A stretch of 6,801 nt of DNA from a bacterium (GTDB taxonomy: Bacteria; BMS3Abin14): the NCBI GenBank assembly GCA_029210545.1, contig JARGFV010000125.1, positions 1 to 6,801 of the forward strand, given 5' to 3'. Below the pieces are notes generated by a model. That model saw nothing but the letters and a program-made list of their open reading frames with translations. It did not search any database and was not told the origin of the DNA. Position 1 is the first letter of the stretch. Each line of letters opens with the position of its first letter. A program made the translations under genes and the position numbers. Of this stretch, positions 5,462-6,801 are shown one piece after another.

Positions 5462-6209
5462 CGGTCAACTCTCCCGAGGTATCCGTGAGGGGTTTCCTGC
5501 CGAAAATCCGGGCCACGACCACGCTGATCTCGAAAAGGATGATCAGGGGGCCTGCCATGAAAAGCTGGGTGACGACGTCAGGGGGTGTCAGTACGGCGGC
5601 CCCGATGAAAGCGACCACGATGAAATAGCGCCGGTTCTTTGTCAGCATCTGGTGGGTCAGGAGGCCTATGCGCGCAAGGAAATAGGTGATAAGCGGCATC
5701 TCGAAGACGAAACCGAAGGCCAGCAGGAGCTTGGTGGCGAAGGAGAGGTACTCCTTGAGCGAGGGGAAGGGACGGATGACGTCGGTGGCAAATCCGAGCA
5801 GGAACTTGAACCCGAAGGGGAAGACGACAAAGTAGCCGAAGCTGGCTCCCGTGATGAAGAACAGGGTGGAAAAGATGACGAAGGGAACAACCGTCCTTCG
5901 CTCCTGGGCGTGCAGCCCCGGAGCGATGAAGGCCCAGAACTGGTAGAAGAGGATCGGCAGGGAGAGAAAAACGCCTGCCAGGAGCGAGACCTTGAGGTAG
6001 GTGAAAAACGCCTCGGTCACCCCTGTAAAGATCATCCACGAGTTGTTTTCCGGCAGCGACGCGATGAGAGGGATGGCGACGAATTCGAAGATCCGGTCCT
6101 TGAAGGCGTAACAGACCAAAAAGCCCACACCCACCGCAATGGCGCTCACGATGAGCCGCTTGCGCAGTTCCTCGAGGTGGACTGTGAAGGGGAGCCGGTT
6201 TTCAGACAT
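5430..6209 (-). CDS. tatC: Sec-independent (twin-arginine) protein translocase subunit TatC
   Basis: The inner-membrane receptor for twin-arginine signal peptides, which works with TatA/TatB to export folded, often cofactor-containing proteins. The 259 aa show six hydrophobic segments (roughly 19-36, 70-92, 107-130, 155-178, 194-208 and 213-233). Family motifs are intact: HLEELRKRL at 11-19 with the signal-peptide-contacting Glu14, PFGFKF at 131-136, Glu170 in FEMPL, and RRYFIVVAFIGAAVLTPPD at 193-211. An acidic tail follows residue 245. Its ATG overlaps the end of the upstream tatA/B-like gene by eight bases (ATGTCTGA), and its end overlaps the downstream MshEN gene, so the three genes form one translationally coupled unit. 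Confidence 0.97.
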   Translation of the reverse strand: MSENRLPFTVHLEELRKRLIVSAIAVGVGFLVCYAFKDRIFEFVAIPLIASLPENNSWMIFTGVTEAFFTYLKVSLLAGVFLSLPILFYQFWAFIAPGLHAQERRTVVPFVIFSTLFFITGASFGYFVVFPFGFKFLLGFATDVIRPFPSLKEYLSFATKLLLAFGFVFEMPLITYFLARIGLLTHQMLTKNRRYFIVVAFIGAAVLTPPDVVTQLFMAGPLIILFEISVVVARIFGRKPLTDTSGELTDEEEPGSTAD

Positions 6210-6606
6210 TCCCGGGTTCGTCGGTGGAATCGTCCGGGGTCTCGCCGCCGCCTTCGATCTCCTCCAGGTTGTACGAGATCCCGGACTCGGCTTCGGGTGC
6301 GGTTTCGGCGGATGCCGATGCGGTTTTTTCGTCCCCGGTCACAGGGGGGGTGGTTTTGTCCCCGGAAGGCCCGCCCTGGTCGTCTTCCTCTTCCGGGACC
6401 AGGTCGGGGTACTTTTTGCGGAACTGCTCATGCTTGTCGCGCTCCAGGTCCACACGGACTGTGGACTGGAGGTCGTCGGCCGCCTTCTTGAACTCGGCGA
6501 GCCCCTTGCCCAGTGTCCGGGCCAGGTCGGGAAGCTTCTTGGGCCCGATGACGATGAGGGCGACGACGAGGATGATGATGATTTCCTGCATTCCAATGCC
6601 TAACAT
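6202..6606 (-). CDS. TatA/TatB-family twin-arginine translocase subunit
   Basis: A 134-aa single-span inner-membrane partner of TatC. Residues 7-20 form the short N-terminal transmembrane helix, followed by the Gly-Pro hinge (21-22) and the amphipathic helix (about 23-50). The remainder is an acidic, low-complexity tail that is probably disordered. Glu8 at the start of the membrane helix and the long tail are TatB-like, while the overall N-terminus (MLGIGMQE) is also seen in TatA, so I do not choose between tatA and tatB. An ATG ten codons upstream (6636) is in frame, but ATG 6606 is preferred: GGAG (minus strand, 6615-6612) lies five bases upstream and the N-terminus then matches the family. 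It is the first gene of the tatA/B-tatC-MshEN operon. No second TatA-type gene is in the window. Confidence 0.93.
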   Translation of the reverse strand: MLGIGMQEIIIILVVALIVIGPKKLPDLARTLGKGLAEFKKAADDLQSTVRVDLERDKHEQFRKKYPDLVPEEEDDQGGPSGDKTTPPVTGDEKTASASAETAPEAESGISYNLEEIEGGGETPDDSTDEPGNV

Positions 6607-6621
6607 GAGATCTCCAGGGAT

Positions 6622-6723
6622 GAGTGCAGAGTACAAAGTGCAGGATGCAGAGTTATAATGAAATACAAGGAATTGAGAATTGAGAACAAAAGCGGCTTAT
6701 GCATTACTTCCTCAACCCTCAAC
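6622..6723. repeat. Degenerate heptamer arrays upstream of the tat operon
   Basis: Units GAGTGCA (6622-6628), GAGTACA (6629-6635), AAGTGCA (6636-6642) and GGATGCA (6643-6649) follow in exact 7-nt phase. Further on, AATTGAG occurs twice in tandem (6671-6684) and CCTCAAC twice in tandem (6710-6723). The last two pairs are complementary in minus-strand RNA if G-U wobbles are allowed (GGUUGAG with CUCAAUU, twice), with a 25-base loop. The 195-bp segment 6607-6801 contains no gene. Confidence 0.7.
6653..6658 (-). promoter_or_regulatory. Candidate -10 box for the tat operon
   Basis: The minus strand reads TATAAC here, 47 bases before the tatA/B ATG, giving a plausible leader of about 40 nt. No -35 match is visible at 17-bp spacing (ATTCTC), and the complementary plus strand also reads TATAAT (6654-6659). 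The alternative is transcription from a gene beyond the right edge. Confidence 0.25.
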
Positions 6724-6731
6724 CATGATAG

Positions 6732-6766
6732 GGTCGCAAAAAGTCCAATCCGGGACTTTTCGCTCC
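6732..6766. repeat. Hairpin with AAAAGTCC/GGACTTTT core at the right edge
   Basis: AAAAGTCC (6739-6746) pairs perfectly with GGACTTTT (6753-6760) across a six-base loop. After a mismatch the flanks continue GC/GC (6736-6737 with 6762-6763) and GG/CC (6732-6733 with 6765-6766). A/T runs on both outer sides of the core make a two-way terminator possible. The flanking genes to the right are not in the window. Confidence 0.6.
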
Positions 6767-6768
6767 AC

Positions 6769-6798
6769 GGAAAGGGAAAAGCGTCGTTTTCCCTTTCC
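6769..6798. terminator. Second, perfect 12-bp hairpin at the right edge
   Basis: GGAAAGGGAAAA (6769-6780) and TTTTCCCTTTCC (6787-6798) are perfect complements with the six-base loop GCGTCG. It begins three bases after the preceding hairpin. The stem is strong but no T-run follows within the window, so a terminator role is likely rather than certain. Confidence 0.5.
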
Positions 6799-6801
6799 TT
6801 A

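Noticed and set aside
4484-5488. 334-codon plus-strand frame opposite the MshEN gene
   Set aside because: Antisense; His/Asp/Gly-rich translation without motifs, while the minus strand has MshEN motifs and a good ribosome binding site.
5652-6491. 279-codon plus-strand frame opposite tatC and tatA/B
   Set aside because: Antisense to two conserved Tat genes; highly charged translation with no domain.
6607-6636. Upstream in-frame ATG (6636) for the tatA/B-like gene
   Set aside because: The extra ten codons come from the heptamer repeat, whereas ATG 6606 has GGAG at proper spacing and gives the family N-terminus.

Overview
The window (GC-rich, roughly 60% in genes) looks like a chromosomal segment of an uncultured, probably anaerobic Gram-negative bacterium. 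The best guess is the former Deltaproteobacteria (Desulfobacterota and relatives). The clues are a DUF362/ferredoxin fusion, a Moco-riboswitch-controlled moaA, and a tat operon that carries an MshEN-domain gene. That placement is inference from gene content and style; no rRNA or other taxonomic marker is present. I see no insertion sequence, phage gene, tRNA or CRISPR array.

Layout. The left edge holds the first codons of a gene leaving the window on the minus strand, behind a perfect Shine-Dalgarno. Next come two plus-strand genes: an M24-family (Xaa-Pro dipeptidase-like) metallopeptidase (312-1421), and a DUF362 protein with a C-terminal two-cluster ferredoxin domain (1564-2721). Convergent to these is moaA on the minus strand (2842-3870). 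Its 475-bp upstream spacer contains a recognisable molybdenum-cofactor riboswitch (about 4030-4136) running directly into an intrinsic terminator (3994-4030). Further right a compact minus-strand operon reads tatA/B-like (6202-6606), tatC (5430-6209), then a c-di-GMP-type MshEN protein with no ATPase (4346-5461). All three overlap or abut, implying translational coupling. The right edge holds two adjacent hairpins and no gene.

How the genes fit together. MoaA makes the first intermediate of molybdopterin, and the riboswitch should shut its transcription when cofactor is plentiful. The neighbouring Tat translocase exports folded proteins, including many molybdoenzymes, so the neighbourhood makes physiological sense, although the two units are separately transcribed. 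The third tat-operon gene suggests a link between cyclic-di-GMP and the envelope, which is inferred from the domain only.

The most unusual sequence-level observation is in the spacers. Several intergenic regions carry degenerate short words repeating in exact 7- or 8-nt phase (1440-1534, 2746-2832, 4195-4225, 6622-6656, 6671-6723). Each spacer has its own word, and some are arranged as complementary arms. No gene family explains them.
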